Positions 8,202 to 18,102 of a stretch of DNA of 64,000 bases are shown here, piece by piece. Below the pieces are notes generated by a model. That model was given only the letters and a program-made list of their open reading frames with translations, made no database searches and had not been told where the DNA came from. A program made the position numbers and the translations under genes. The stretch's first letter is position 1. Each line of letters begins with the position of its first letter. Origin of the DNA: Clostridium zeae. GTDB lineage: Bacteria; Bacillota; Clostridia; Clostridiales; Clostridiaceae. Where the stretch lies: NCBI RefSeq assembly GCF_017312485.1, contig NZ_BMBA01000009.1, forward strand, positions 106,861 through 170,860. The letters run 5' to 3'.

Positions 8202-8227
8202 TATTCCTAATGTCAACATTAGAAATA
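8202..8227. promoter_or_regulatory. nrdD: Imperfect palindrome upstream of nrdD
   Basis: TATTCCTAATGT CA ACATTAGAAATA is a 12-bp inverted repeat with one mismatch, about 140 bases before the nrdD start. It does not match the NrdR box as I know it. It may be an operator for an unidentified regulator, or a chance AT-rich palindrome. The rest of 8061-8368 holds no gene. Confidence 0.35.
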
Positions 8228-8368
8228 CTGTAAAAAAGTTTAAAAATAAGAGATATAATGACGTATACTTTGCTATTATTAAGATAAAGTTTAATTTAGA
8301 ATTGCCTTTAAATTTCTAGTGAAGTATAATAAGTCAGTACAAGATATAGTGTAATGGGGGTCGTCGAT

Positions 8369-10489
8369 GTGCTAGATGTTGTGAAGCGCGATGGAAGAAG
8401 GGTTGGCTTCAATGCTCAAAAGATAGGGAAAGCTATTAAGGGAGCAGCAGAAGAAATTGGTCAAAGTTTAAAAGAGAGTCAAGTAATTGATACCATTCAA
8501 AAGGTGATCAATTATATCGAAATGTCTGGAAAATCAAATGTCACTGTAGAAGAAATTCAAAACTTAGTTGAAAAGGCTTTAAGTGATAATGGATTTAAGA
8601 ATATAGCGCAAGCATATTCAACTTACAGAAACGAAAGAACTAAAGTCAGAGAAATAAAATCAGACTTAATGAGAGCAATTGGGAAAATTGGAGTTGAAAC
8701 AGATAGAGATAATGCAAATGTAGGAAATAATTTCTCATCAAAGCTACTTAGAATAGCGTCGGAATCAAATAAGTGGCATAACCTTGCCTCAATGCCGAAG
8801 CATTTGGCAAAAGCTCATGAAAATGGTGATGTTTATTATCATGATTTAGACAGTTATAATTTGACTACAAACTGCTTACATATACCAACTAAAGAAATAT
8901 TAGAAAATGGTTTTAACACTGGATATGGAACCATTAATAATCCAAGAAGAATAGAGACAGCAGCAGAGCTTTCTTGCATATTGCTTCAGTCAACTCAAAA
9001 TGATATGTTTGGAGGACAATCACATCCTGATTTTGATAATGACATGTCAATATTTGTTGAACCAACTAGGCAAGAAATTAAGGAAGAGCTTATAGAGTAT
9101 GGAATAGAAGGAGAGAAACTTGAAAAACTTGTAGACACGAAGCTTAGAGAAAGAGTTCATCAAGCTATGCAAGGTGTTGTATATAATTTAAATACAATGC
9201 ATTCTCGTGCAGGTTCTCAGGTGCCATTCTCATCTATTAATCTAGGAATTCCTTATAATGAAGATGCTGCACTTGTATGTGAAATATTCTTACTTGAATA
9301 TGAGAAGGGGTTAGGAAAAGGAGAGCAACCTATATTCCCTAACATAATTTTTAGAGTTAAAGAAGGGGTTAATAGGGAAAAAGAAGATCCTTATTTCTAT
9401 CTTTTTGAATTAGCATGTAGAGTAGCTGCTAAAAGAATGAATCCTACATTTATGAATATAGATGCAGATTTTAACAAAGAGTATTACGATAAGGGATATA
9501 TGCCTGCAACAATGGGATGTAGAACATATCTTATGAATAATATAAATGGTGATCATGGTTGTAAGGGAAGAGGTAATATTGCCCCTACAACAATAAATCT
9601 GCCAAGAATAGGACTACAAGCAAAAGGAAACGTTGATAAATTCTTCGAAATACTTCAAAGTAGAATGGAACTTGCTAAAGAATCTCTAATGCATAGATAC
9701 TCAGTTCTTAAAAACTTAAGAGTTAAAGATCTTCCATTTGTAGCAGGTCAAGGACTTATGAAAGGATCAGAGGGCTTAAGTCCAGATGATAATATTGAAC
9801 CGATTCTAAAACAAGGAACTTGGGTTTTAGGATTCATAGGACTTGCTGAAACTTTAATTGCTTTAGTTGGAAAGCATCATGGTGAAGATGAAGCTACAAC
9901 AGAACTAGGTATTAAAATAGTATCATATATCAGAGAATATACTGATAGGCTAAAAGAAGAGACTCACCTTAATTGGAGCTGTTACGCTACTCCGGCAGAA
10001 GGATTAAGCGGAAAGTTCATAAAGCAAGACCAAAAGATATTTGGGATAGTTAAAGGGGTTACTGATAAGGAGTATTATACAAACAGTTATCATGTGCCAG
10101 TAGGATTCCCTATATCAATAATAGATAAGATAAAGATAGAAGCGCCATACCATAAGATTTGTAATGGTGGACATATATCATATCTTGAAGTAGATGGAAC
10201 TCCTGATGGAGAAGCTATAATGAATATACTTAACTATGCATATAAGAACACCAACATTAGTTACTTAGGCATAAACTTCCATATAAGATATTGTAAGAAC
10301 TGTGGAACTTATCTAAATAATGGCGAGTCAAAGTGCACAAGTTGTGGAAGTCATGATATACAAGGTGTTTCAAGAGTTACAGGTTACTTAAGCCTTGATG
10401 AAAGATTTGGTCCAGGAAAGTATGAGGAGAGAGAAGACAGAGTTACTCATACTGAGAATCATAAGCATAATTACTTTATAGAAAAATAA
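8369..10489 (+). CDS. nrdD: Anaerobic ribonucleoside-triphosphate reductase NrdD
   Basis: 706 residues from GTG 8369, whose ribosome site is GGGGG at 8356-8360; ATG 8354 extends the frame by five codons but has no site. An N-terminal ATP-cone (VVKRDGRRVGF onward) gives allosteric control. The large barrel includes NCLHIPT and MGCRTYL (radical-site Cys region). The C-terminal zinc motif CKNCGTYL...CTSCG precedes RVTGYLSLDERFG, whose Gly carries the glycyl radical. The enzyme reduces ribonucleoside triphosphates to dNTPs with formate as reductant and needs activation by NrdG, encoded 2 kb downstream at 12439. Oxygen-sensitive, so diagnostic of anaerobic life. Confidence 0.97.
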   Translation: MLDVVKRDGRRVGFNAQKIGKAIKGAAEEIGQSLKESQVIDTIQKVINYIEMSGKSNVTVEEIQNLVEKALSDNGFKNIAQAYSTYRNERTKVREIKSDLMRAIGKIGVETDRDNANVGNNFSSKLLRIASESNKWHNLASMPKHLAKAHENGDVYYHDLDSYNLTTNCLHIPTKEILENGFNTGYGTINNPRRIETAAELSCILLQSTQNDMFGGQSHPDFDNDMSIFVEPTRQEIKEELIEYGIEGEKLEKLVDTKLRERVHQAMQGVVYNLNTMHSRAGSQVPFSSINLGIPYNEDAALVCEIFLLEYEKGLGKGEQPIFPNIIFRVKEGVNREKEDPYFYLFELACRVAAKRMNPTFMNIDADFNKEYYDKGYMPATMGCRTYLMNNINGDHGCKGRGNIAPTTINLPRIGLQAKGNVDKFFEILQSRMELAKESLMHRYSVLKNLRVKDLPFVAGQGLMKGSEGLSPDDNIEPILKQGTWVLGFIGLAETLIALVGKHHGEDEATTELGIKIVSYIREYTDRLKEETHLNWSCYATPAEGLSGKFIKQDQKIFGIVKGVTDKEYYTNSYHVPVGFPISIIDKIKIEAPYHKICNGGHISYLEVDGTPDGEAIMNILNYAYKNTNISYLGINFHIRYCKNCGTYLNNGESKCTSCGSHDIQGVSRVTGYLSLDERFGPGKYEEREDRVTHTENHKHNYFIEK

Positions 10490-10541
10490 AAATTTTGATA
10501 TAAGGTTCAAAAAGATAATATTTGTAGATTTTGATTAATAG

Positions 10542-10594
10542 AGAAGTCATGCATGTAAGGATATGTATTCCTATATATGCATGACTTCTATTTT
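10542..10594 (+). terminator. nrdD: Terminator after nrdD
   Basis: AGAAGTCATGCATGTA pairs with TATATGCATGACTTCT around a short loop, giving a long stem followed by ATTTTA. It isolates nrdD from the nitroreductase gene. Confidence 0.75.
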
Positions 10595-10697
10595 AATAGG
10601 AAAATTTTATTCGTTTTATAATATAATAGATTGTTTACAATTTAATTTTGTTGATATATAATATTAGTAGACAATAATTATCTGAAGAGGTGTAAAT

Positions 10698-11438
10698 ATG
10701 AACGAAACTATAAATATAATAAAACAACATAGATCAATAAGACAGTACTTGGATAAGGATATATCGGAAGAATTAGTTGATGAAGTACTCAAAGCTGCTC
10801 AGGCTATGCCAAATTCTATCAATGGGCAACAGACATCAATTATTGTAGTTAGAGATAAGGAAAAGAAAAAGAAACTTTCCGAAGTGACTGGTAATCAAGT
10901 GTATGTAGATAAAGCGCCAGTATTTTTAGTATTTGTAATGGACTTTTATAAAACGAATTTAGGTGCTGAGAAGCATGGAAGAAAGCAGGTTATCCACGAA
11001 AGTGTTGAAGGCACTGCAGCAGGCGTATTTGATGCTGGTATAGCTATGGGAGCAGCAATTATAGCAGCTGAGTCATTAGGGCTATCAGTAGTTCCTATTG
11101 GTGGTATAAGAAGAAATCCAGAAGAGGTTATAGATCTTTTGGAGCTACCTGAATTTACTTACCCAGTATGTGGATTAGTTCTAGGGTATGCAGACAATCA
11201 ATCTAAACAAAAACCTAGATTGCCATTTGAAACATTTAAGCATATAGATAGATATAATAAAGAAGTATTAAGAACTAAGATAGATGAGTATGATGAGTAT
11301 ATGGAAAAATATCTTAAAGAAATAGGAAGAGAGCAGGAAGGTAATTGGAGTGATTTAACTTCTTCTTTATATCAAACTGTCTATTATCCTAAGGTTAAGG
11401 ATACTATGGCTCAACAAGGATTTAAGAATGATAAATAG
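10698..11438 (+). CDS. NfsA/FRP-type flavin nitroreductase
   Basis: 246 residues. The N-terminal HRSIRQYLDKDISEE and AAQAMPNSINGQQTSIIVV motifs bind FMN, and a central GMAAG-like segment (FDAGIAMGAAIIAAESLGLS...PIGGIRRNP) is typical of the NADPH-dependent FMN nitroreductase superfamily of the NfsA/FRP branch. The length fits that branch rather than the shorter NfnB type. It would catalyse two-electron reduction of nitro- or quinone-type compounds with NAD(P)H in the cytoplasm; the true substrate is unknown. ATG 10698 follows GAAGAGGTG. It is a single-gene unit between terminators. Confidence 0.9.
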   Translation: MNETINIIKQHRSIRQYLDKDISEELVDEVLKAAQAMPNSINGQQTSIIVVRDKEKKKKLSEVTGNQVYVDKAPVFLVFVMDFYKTNLGAEKHGRKQVIHESVEGTAAGVFDAGIAMGAAIIAAESLGLSVVPIGGIRRNPEEVIDLLELPEFTYPVCGLVLGYADNQSKQKPRLPFETFKHIDRYNKEVLRTKIDEYDEYMEKYLKEIGREQEGNWSDLTSSLYQTVYYPKVKDTMAQQGFKNDK

Positions 11439-11758
11439 TATTAGATAAGTAGCTAATTTGTGAAAAATAATATATAGACTATTAGATCTTTCTAACATGC
11501 ATTTGGAAATGCATATATTTAAAAACTCGCTTAAGCGAGTTTTTATTTTTTAATAAATTATAATCTAGATAAATCTAAAGATAATTAAGTTTTGTTATAG
11601 GAAAAAATTATTTAGCTGTTGGCATATGTTTTAATTAGCAATATATATTATAATTTAGTATGTAGTAATAATTGATGTTTATTATTTTTATATTATCAAG
11701 GTTAAGAGCAAAGGTTTTTACACAATACTAAATTTCCTGATAAAAATGGAGGTAAGTA
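11439..11758 (+). terminator. Gene-free stretch with a terminator at 11521-11550
   Basis: AAAACTCGCTT and AAGCGAGTTTT form an 11-bp stem with a TATTTTT tail, ending the nitroreductase transcript. A small ATGCATTT/AAATGCAT palindrome sits just before it. The remaining 200 bases are AT-rich upstream sequence for the HD hydrolase gene, in which I find no ORF. Confidence 0.75.
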
Positions 11759-12406
11759 ATGACGCAAATAATACAAAAAACTGCAGAAATGCTAGAAAAA
11801 AAGTTCAGTGGTGAGGGAAGTGGCCATGATTGGTGGCATATATATAGAGTTTGGCAGAATGCTAAAAATATAGCGGCGTTTGAGAAATGCGATAAAGACA
11901 TTGTTGAATTAGCTGCATTGCTACATGATATCGCTGATTGGAAGTTTAATGATGGAGATGAAAAGGCAGGTAGTAGAGCTGCGAAGTTATGGCTCGAAGG
12001 GTTAGATGTAGATTCGGAGACTATAGTTAAAGTATGTTATATTATAGATAATGTAACCTTTAAAGGAGCGAAAGTTGTTGGTCAAATGAATTCCATTGAA
12101 GGTATGATAGTCCAAGATGCAGATAGATTAGATGCTATAGGGGCTATAGGAGTTGGAAGAGCTTTCGCTTATGGCGGATTTAAAGGAAGAGAGATGTACA
12201 ATCCTAATGTAAGATATGAAATGCACGATAGTTTTGATGCATATAAGAATAGTGAAAGTAACACTCTAAACCATTTTTACGAAAAGCTTCTTCTGCTAAA
12301 AGATATGATGAATACAGAACGTGGAAAAGTGCTAGCAGATGAAAGACATAAGTTTATGCAGCTATTTTTAGATCAATTTTACAAAGAGTGGAATGGAGAG
12401 CTATAG
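11759..12406 (+). CDS. HD-domain phosphohydrolase (YedJ-like)
   Basis: 215 residues with the metal-binding HD set: first His in GHDWWHIYRVW, the doublet in AALLHDIADWK and the distal Asp in QDADRLDAIGAIG. This matches the YedJ/YpgQ-type HD hydrolases, which are small cytoplasmic phosphohydrolases, some active on nucleotides. ATG 11759 follows GGAGGT. The 32-base gap to nrdG suggests an operon, so a link with nucleotide metabolism is plausible, but the substrate cannot be read from sequence. Confidence 0.9.
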   Translation: MTQIIQKTAEMLEKKFSGEGSGHDWWHIYRVWQNAKNIAAFEKCDKDIVELAALLHDIADWKFNDGDEKAGSRAAKLWLEGLDVDSETIVKVCYIIDNVTFKGAKVVGQMNSIEGMIVQDADRLDAIGAIGVGRAFAYGGFKGREMYNPNVRYEMHDSFDAYKNSESNTLNHFYEKLLLLKDMMNTERGKVLADERHKFMQLFLDQFYKEWNGEL

Positions 12407-12438
12407 TGCTCAAAAAAAGTTGAGGTGTTGATTTAGTA

Positions 12439-12948
12439 ATGGAAGATAATATGATAAGGCTTTCAGGTATAATACATGAAAGTTTAGTAAATGGTCCAGG
12501 AATAAGAAGAGTTTTCTTTTCTCAGGGATGTAAACATAATTGTAAGGAGTGCTTTAATCCAGAAACCCATAACTTCGATGGTGGAGAGCTAAGAAACATG
12601 GATGAGCTTATAGAAGATCTTAAAAGCAATCCAATAATAACCGGTGTAACCTTTAGTGGTGGCGATCCTTTTGAGCAAGCAGATAAGTTTTCTTATATGG
12701 CGCAAAAAATAAAAGCTCTAGGACTTAATATATGGTGCTATACTGGCTATAAGTTTGAATACATATTAAGCAACCTAAAAGATAATGAAGCCTGGGATAG
12801 GCTTATAAATAATATAGATGTATTGGTTGATGGAAGATTTGAGATAACATTAAGAGATGAAAGTATAAAATATAGAGGTTCATCAAATCAACGAGTTATA
12901 GATGTTAAGAGTTCACTGAGTGGTGACGAAATTATAACTTTATATTAG
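12439..12948 (+). CDS. nrdG: Anaerobic ribonucleotide reductase activating enzyme NrdG
   Basis: 169 residues of the radical-SAM superfamily. The cluster motif GCKHNCKECFN supplies CxxxCxxC for the [4Fe-4S] centre, and GVTFSGGDPFEQ is the SAM-binding GGDP motif. It uses S-adenosylmethionine to generate the glycyl radical on NrdD. GAGGTG is 11 bases before ATG 12439; an in-frame ATG at 12451 is an alternative start. It is unusual in not being adjacent to nrdD: the nitroreductase and HD hydrolase genes and two terminators lie between. Confidence 0.95.
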   Translation: MEDNMIRLSGIIHESLVNGPGIRRVFFSQGCKHNCKECFNPETHNFDGGELRNMDELIEDLKSNPIITGVTFSGGDPFEQADKFSYMAQKIKALGLNIWCYTGYKFEYILSNLKDNEAWDRLINNIDVLVDGRFEITLRDESIKYRGSSNQRVIDVKSSLSGDEIITLY

Positions 12949-12974
12949 CATAATTAAATAAGCTAAAATATGCA

Positions 12975-13010
12975 TAAAGAAACCATTTTATTTGAATGGT
13001 TTCTTTACTT
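12975..13010. terminator. Bidirectional terminator between nrdG and the hydrolase gene
   Basis: AAAGAAACCATT and AATGGTTTCTTT form a perfect 12-bp stem with a 7-base loop, between convergent genes. Confidence 0.8.
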
Positions 13011-13047
13011 TAAAGGAAATTATAAAATTTTATTATTAGTGATTGTA

Positions 13048-13947
13048 CTAACTTGACATAAATGAGAGAAGTTCATTTACAAATAAATCTTCTGATTCTG
13101 CAAATGGCATATGTCCACAATTAGATATTATAGACAACTTGCTGTCTTTGATTTCATCATTAAAGGTATAGGCATTGTCTACAGGTAAAACATTATCTTT
13201 AGCACCCCAAATTATTAAGGTTTTAGAGTGTATATCCTTCAACCTATCTTTTAAATTATCAATGGATTTACAATTATTCAATAACTTTTGTACTGTGTTA
13301 CTATCTAATTGTCTATTATAGTATAAATTTTTTTCAAAGGTATCATAGTTGATATATTTAAGATTATTAAAGTTGAGACTATACATAGCAAGCTGAGGAA
13401 AATAAGTTAGCATTCCTGCTTTTATTATGAATTTTGGAGGATTAATATGAATATGTTCTCCAAGACCAGTGCTATCTACTAGTATAAGTTTATCGATAGA
13501 ATCTTGATGATTAAGCGCCATCAATAGTGCGATGCCACCACCCATGGAATGACCTAATACAGAGAATTTCTTGTATCCTAGGTTATTCATTAGGTCCTTA
13601 CATAACTTGGCGACAGTATTTGTATTATAATCTAAGTCATCTCTTTTATCTGACAATCCAAAGCCTATTAAATCCACTGAAACTACTCTATATTTATCTG
13701 ATAGCCTTTTTGCTAAACTATTATAATCATCAGAAGATGAGAATAATCCGTGTATTAATAATATAGGTGGGTTACTTTGGTTCCCAGTGATTTTATAATT
13801 TATATTTACATTATCTATTTTAGCAATGTTATTTGGTATCGCTTCAAGAGAATTATCAATTATGAATGTTTGAAGATAATTTATGGCAAGAATTAATATA
13901 AGCGATAATATAATAATTAGACTAATTGATTTTAACCAACGTTTCAT
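13048..13947 (-). CDS. Membrane-anchored alpha/beta hydrolase
   Basis: 299 residues from ATG 13947, with AGGAGG seven bases upstream (a TTG one codon earlier is too close). An N-terminal membrane segment (about residues 6-23) leads to an alpha/beta hydrolase fold: oxyanion motif LLIHGLFSS, nucleophile elbow GHSMGGG, acid in WGAKDNVLP and His in NCGHMPF. All triad residues are present. The domain probably faces outward. The substrate is an ester, amide or similar and cannot be assigned; the family includes lipases, esterases and C-C hydrolases. Confidence 0.88.
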   Translation of the reverse strand: MKRWLKSISLIIILSLILILAINYLQTFIIDNSLEAIPNNIAKIDNVNINYKITGNQSNPPILLIHGLFSSSDDYNSLAKRLSDKYRVVSVDLIGFGLSDKRDDLDYNTNTVAKLCKDLMNNLGYKKFSVLGHSMGGGIALLMALNHQDSIDKLILVDSTGLGEHIHINPPKFIIKAGMLTYFPQLAMYSLNFNNLKYINYDTFEKNLYYNRQLDSNTVQKLLNNCKSIDNLKDRLKDIHSKTLIIWGAKDNVLPVDNAYTFNDEIKDSKLSIISNCGHMPFAESEDLFVNELLSFMSS

Positions 13948-14223
13948 CAAGTATCCTCCTGAGTAATAATTAAAAATGAAAATTCATGTATATGTACTAG
14001 ATAGTACTGTTTAATAACGCATTAGAACTATATCATATAAAGTTAGTATAAGCTAATTATACCAAATTTATATGATGTAGTTAAATAATCGTCTAAATAT
14101 GGGATAAGCTTAAAATTAATTGGAATATAAAGTAAAATAGTATATGATTAACATAACAGAACTTTTTATGAAATGATACGTATTAATTCTTGTAAGTATA
14201 TTGAAGAGAGGTTATAAATTAAA

Positions 14224-15051
14224 ATGGGTAGAAGGTTATTTTGTGAGATAAGTCCTTTAACATATAGAATTTCCGTATGTAAAGAACAAATTAAAAGGTA
14301 TATTAAATGGTGGTTTGGTGGACAAATATATGCAAAGGAAAAAAGTTATAGTAAACTTCCAGTATTGGTATATGAACATAAGTCATTAATAAGGAGAAAG
14401 CTTGGTAACGTTGATCAGACGTTACAAGAAAATAAGGCAACCAATTTAATGCTGACAACTCCAAAAATTGATAGTGTCTTGATAAAGCCTGGGGAGACAT
14501 TTTCATTTTGGAAGCTTGTAGGGAAATGCACTAAAGCAAAAGGCTATTTAGAAGGACTTACTATAAATAATAGCGGTACAAGCAGTGGAGTAGGTGGAGG
14601 AATGTGCCAATTTACAAATCTGATACATTGGATGGTTCTTCATAGTGATCTTACTATAGTAGAGCATCATCATCATAATGAATTCGATCTATTCCCAGAC
14701 TATAATAGAGCTCTTCCTTTTGGGACAGGTACATCTATAGTATACAATTACCTTGATTATCAAGTTAAAAATAACACCAACAACACTTATCAAATAATAA
14801 CATATACTACAGATACTCATTTATGTGGGGAATTAAGATGCCTACATGAGCAGCAATATTCGTATCATATAGTTGAAAAAGAAGCGCACTTTTCTATAGA
14901 AGGTAATGATTATTATAGGAATAACAAAGTGTTTAGGAGAATAATTAATAAAATTGATGGTAACATAATTGAAGAGAGATTGCTAATAAAAAATCATTCA
15001 AAGGTTATGTACGATAGTAAGTATATAGACAGCGAATTAATTAAACGATAA
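14224..15051 (+). CDS. VanW-family protein
   Basis: 275 residues containing the VanW core: LMLTTPKIDSVLIKPGETFSFW, then KGYLEGL...GGGMCQFTNLIHWMV and a His-rich HHHHNEFD segment. There is no signal peptide, and the N-terminal 60 residues are basic. VanW-like domains occur in some glycopeptide-resistance clusters and widely in firmicute surface proteins; their biochemical function is unknown. No van resistance genes lie nearby, so a housekeeping or envelope role is likelier. ATG 14224 has GAGAGG about 13 bases upstream. Confidence 0.85.
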   Translation: MGRRLFCEISPLTYRISVCKEQIKRYIKWWFGGQIYAKEKSYSKLPVLVYEHKSLIRRKLGNVDQTLQENKATNLMLTTPKIDSVLIKPGETFSFWKLVGKCTKAKGYLEGLTINNSGTSSGVGGGMCQFTNLIHWMVLHSDLTIVEHHHHNEFDLFPDYNRALPFGTGTSIVYNYLDYQVKNNTNNTYQIITYTTDTHLCGELRCLHEQQYSYHIVEKEAHFSIEGNDYYRNNKVFRRIINKIDGNIIEERLLIKNHSKVMYDSKYIDSELIKR

Positions 15052-15220
15052 AATTATTTTATATTAAAATCTGCTACAACTATCTATAATTATCTATTTA
15101 TGGTATATTATTAAGTAATAATGATTCAATATAGATGATTATAATAATCTTAATTATAATTAAGGAAGCAAGTTTTGTATTTAAAAAGTAAACTTATTAT
15201 CAAGAAAGAGGTGTAAAGCA

Positions 15221-16705
15221 ATGAATATTGGATTTAAAAAATTTGGATGCACTGATGGTGAGGCAGCTATAATTTCTCTTTTTGAAGATAGATTACAGAC
15301 TCCTAATAGTGATGTAAATACTATATTAGAATATGCTAAAAACAAAGGAAGCTTTTTAGGAAAATTCGGTGAAATATATAACTTCGTTAGAACAATAGAT
15401 GGCAAAACTCAGGATATGGTTTTAGTTGGCTTGGGAAAAGAAGAAGCTATCGATGGAGAAAAAATTAGAAGAGCTATAGGAAAAGCTTTAAAGAAAGCTA
15501 CAGAACTAAAAAATAAGAAAGTATTCATGAGACTTATAGATACGGACAAAGTTGAATTAAACTTAGTGGTAAAAGCCATGGTTGAGGGCGCTGGACTTAG
15601 CTCATATAAATTTAATAAGTACAAGAGTGAAAAAAATGATGATAAAGACCAAAGAGAATTTGAATTCTCAATTGGAAGTCCAAACATAGATGATATTAAA
15701 GCATTAGATGTAGACAAATTTATAGAAGAAGCTAAGGTGCTTGTAGAAACAACAATATTAGCAAGAGATCTTGTAAACGAGCCTGCAAACACAATCTATC
15801 CTGAGACTTTAGCTGAAGAAGCTGTAAAAGCTGGAGTTAAATATGGGTTCGAGACTGAGGTTCTTGAAAAAGAACAAATATGTGATCTGAAAATGGAGGC
15901 TTTTTTATCTGTTGCTAGAGGTTCAAAGAAAAAACCAAGACTTATAGTAATGAGATATTTTGGAGATAATCAAAATAAAAACAATGTCCTTGGATTAGTT
16001 GGAAAAGGACTAACATATGATTCTGGTGGATATTCATTAAAACCAAATGATGGAATGGTAACAATGAAATCAGATATGGGCGGTGCTGCGGCAGTTATAG
16101 GTGCAATAAGTGCAATAGCAAAATGTAAGCTTAAAATTAATGTAATTGCTGTGGTAGCTGCATGCGAAAATATGATATCAGGTAAAGCCTATAAACCTGG
16201 TGACATAATTGGATCTATGGCTGGCAAGACAATAGAAGTTTTAAATACTGATGCAGAAGGAAGACTAACTTTAGCAGATGCAGTTACTTATATAATAAGA
16301 AAAGAAAATGCAACTGAAGTTATAGATTTAGCCACTCTTACTGGGGCTGCTTTAGTAGCTCTTGGAACTACAACAACAGCAGTGGTAACTAACAAGGATA
16401 GTTTTTATGAAGAGCTTGTTAAGGCGTCAAAGGTGTCAGGCGAGAAGGTTTGGCAGCTTCCTGCATTTGAGGACTATAAAAAATTGATAAAGTCTGATAT
16501 TGCTGATCTTAAGAATATAGGTGGAAGAAATGCAGGAACAATAACTGCAGGACTTTTCATAGGAGAATTCGTGGAAGATAAGCCATGGCTTCATCTTGAT
16601 ATAGCAGGAACTGCATGGACTGATACTGCAGATGATTACTCTATAAAGGGTGGAACTGGTGCTGGAGTAAGAATTCTATATGAATTAGCAAAAGCTAGGG
16701 CTTAG
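15221..16705 (+). CDS. pepA: Leucyl aminopeptidase (M17, PepA type)
   Basis: 494 residues, the normal family length. The C-terminal catalytic domain has [16 protein letters not shown] (metal-binding Lys and Asp), [10 protein letters not shown] and the signature NTDAEGRL with its metal-binding Asp and Glu. The N-terminal domain (residues 1-170) is the diverged regulatory part. It is a cytosolic hexameric di-metal enzyme removing N-terminal residues from peptides during protein turnover. GAGGTG precedes ATG 15221. The start [10 protein letters not shown] is unremarkable. Single gene, ended by a strong terminator. Confidence 0.95.
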   Translation: MNIGFKKFGCTDGEAAIISLFEDRLQTPNSDVNTILEYAKNKGSFLGKFGEIYNFVRTIDGKTQDMVLVGLGKEEAIDGEKIRRAIGKALKKATELKNKKVFMRLIDTDKVELNLVVKAMVEGAGLSSYKFNKYKSEKNDDKDQREFEFSIGSPNIDDIKALDVDKFIEEAKVLVETTILARDLVNEPANTIYPETLAEEAVKAGVKYGFETEVLEKEQICDLKMEAFLSVARGSKKKPRLIVMRYFGDNQNKNNVLGLVGKGLTYDSGGYSLKPNDGMVTMKSDMGGAAAVIGAISAIAKCKLKINVIAVVAACENMISGKAYKPGDIIGSMAGKTIEVLNTDAEGRLTLADAVTYIIRKENATEVIDLATLTGAALVALGTTTTAVVTNKDSFYEELVKASKVSGEKVWQLPAFEDYKKLIKSDIADLKNIGGRNAGTITAGLFIGEFVEDKPWLHLDIAGTAWTDTADDYSIKGGTGAGVRILYELAKARA

Positions 16706-16710
16706 CATAG

Positions 16711-16750
16711 AAAAGCCGCTAAAGAAGGTTACTTTAGCGGCTTTTTATTT
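16711..16750 (+). terminator. Terminator after the aminopeptidase gene
   Basis: AAAAGCCGCTAAAG and CTTTAGCGGCTTTT form a perfect 14-bp stem, then TTATTTT. Confidence 0.9.
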
Positions 16751-16842
16751 TGAGCGTATTTATAGAATTATTTTTTGTGTATTTGTGTATTTGTAGAATT
16801 ATCTTGGTAGTTAATATTAATTGACCTTATTTTAGAGTTACT

Positions 16843-17961
16843 TTAATTATCTTTTTTGCTTTTTTCATTTGAGTGCTCATTTTTTCTTATTTCTTGATCT
16901 GAACCTTTAGTTTCTTTTTTTTCACTAGCTTCTGTTTTCTTTACTTCAGAAGTAGAGCTTTTCTTGGAGTCAGTAGTTTTTTGAGCTGTTGCAGCAGGTG
17001 CTCTAACAGCTGAAGTAGAAGTAATTGCTGTGTTAGAAGATCCTTCAGTGCTTGTGCTACTATTTGAAGATCCTGATTCTGTAGCTGGTGTAGTTGTTGC
17101 ATCATCTGAATCAGTTTCTTTAGTTGTAGTATCAGAACCCTTACCTACTTTTGCTTGATGTACAACTGATTGCTTATTTGCCTTTGCTGTCTCAAGAGCA
17201 GTTTGTTTTTGTGTAAATGTATCAGTAGCTACGTTTAATACTTCCTGTGCCTTTGCTATTGCATCAGAATCACCAGATTTAGTAGCATCTTTTAAAGCTT
17301 TATTAGCTTCATTTACTTGCTTTCTAGCAGTGTTAAGATCATGTATAGCAGATACCATTTGCTTAACTGCTTCTTTTTTTTGTTTTTGCATTTCAATTAC
17401 TGTAGATAATTTATCTTGATCTTCATCAGAAATTTGATCTTTTATTGAATCAAGAATTTCAATAGAATCTGAATCAGTATCTTCAATAGATTTATCTGCT
17501 GAATCAATTGAAGATATTTCTTTGTCTAGTTCTGATGTACTAGCAGAAGTGTCATTAGTGTCGGAAGCTGTAGTATCTGAATCAGGGGAAGATTTGGTGA
17601 TATTTGTATTAGTAATAATTTCTTCTGCCTCTGCTTGTGTCTTTGAAGTCACATCTTCTAAACCTTCTAGAGATATTGAAACCAAGTTTTTCTTATCTTT
17701 TTCTAGAAGTGTTTGAATTTCTCCTAGTCTTTCCTTTTGGATTTCTAATAATTTTTGTATTTTTTTATTAGGATCTTTCGTGAATCTTAGTTGTATATTC
17801 TCTATAGCCTTATCTAAAGGATAGAATATGCTATCTGGTGTTAATCCAGCGTAAGATTTATAATCCGTAGTCTTGTTAGTTGTAGTATCTGCTGCAAAAG
17901 CTGGAACAGAAAATGATAATGAAAACATTAATGATAAACCTAAGATATATTTTTTCTTCAT
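16843..17961 (-). CDS. Secreted DUF5667-type protein with low-complexity tail
   Basis: 372 residues from ATG 17961, preceded by AGGAGG at seven bases (the frame is open eight codons further but without a site). A Sec signal peptide ends at AFA-A. It is followed by GLTPDSIFYPLDKAIENIQL and KIQKLLEIQKERLGE, which fit the DUF5667 pattern (Pro-Leu-Asp-x-x-x-E-x-x-Gln then a helical repeat). A Ser/Thr/Asp-rich linker, a coiled coil (about 195-275) and a Ser/Thr/Lys/Glu-rich tail follow. Probably exported and held in the cell wall. It is divergent from sigI and has a sigma-I-like promoter motif, so it may be a member of that regulon. Function unknown. Confidence 0.75.
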   Translation of the reverse strand: MKKKYILGLSLMFSLSFSVPAFAADTTTNKTTDYKSYAGLTPDSIFYPLDKAIENIQLRFTKDPNKKIQKLLEIQKERLGEIQTLLEKDKKNLVSISLEGLEDVTSKTQAEAEEIITNTNITKSSPDSDTTASDTNDTSASTSELDKEISSIDSADKSIEDTDSDSIEILDSIKDQISDEDQDKLSTVIEMQKQKKEAVKQMVSAIHDLNTARKQVNEANKALKDATKSGDSDAIAKAQEVLNVATDTFTQKQTALETAKANKQSVVHQAKVGKGSDTTTKETDSDDATTTPATESGSSNSSTSTEGSSNTAITSTSAVRAPAATAQKTTDSKKSSTSEVKKTEASEKKETKGSDQEIRKNEHSNEKSKKDN

Positions 17962-18055
17962 GAGTAATCCTCCTCTTATTTTCAAATAATATTATTTAAG
18001 ACTAAATTTTAATAAAAGTAATTATTTTGCTAGCAATTAGCCTTGCATATTAATT

Positions 18056-18084
18056 TACGACACATAAAAAAGCTTTAGGGGGGT
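18056..18084 (-). promoter_or_regulatory. Putative sigma-I promoter for the DUF5667 gene
   Basis: The minus strand reads ACCCCC (18084-18079), 19 bases, then CGTA (18059-18056), upstream of the start at 17961. Published sigma-I promoters have a C-rich -35 (ACCCCC) and a CGWA-containing -10. The opposite strand holds the same motif with the same spacing. Confidence 0.55.
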
Positions 18085-18102
18085 AAGTAATTGCCCCCTT
18101 AA
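18074..18102. repeat. G/C-tract inverted repeat between divergent promoters
   Basis: TTTAGGGGGG and CCCCCTTAAA flank a 10-base centre. The arms are the two -35-like C tracts, so the palindrome is best read as back-to-back promoter boxes and not as a terminator, since no T run follows. Confidence 0.6.

Noticed and set aside
14224..15051. VanW as evidence for vancomycin resistance
   Set aside because: No vanA/B/H/X/R/S genes are nearby and VanW domains are common in clostridia without resistance.
18074..18102. G/C-tract palindrome as a terminator
   Set aside because: No gene ends here and no T run follows; the arms are better explained as divergent -35 elements.
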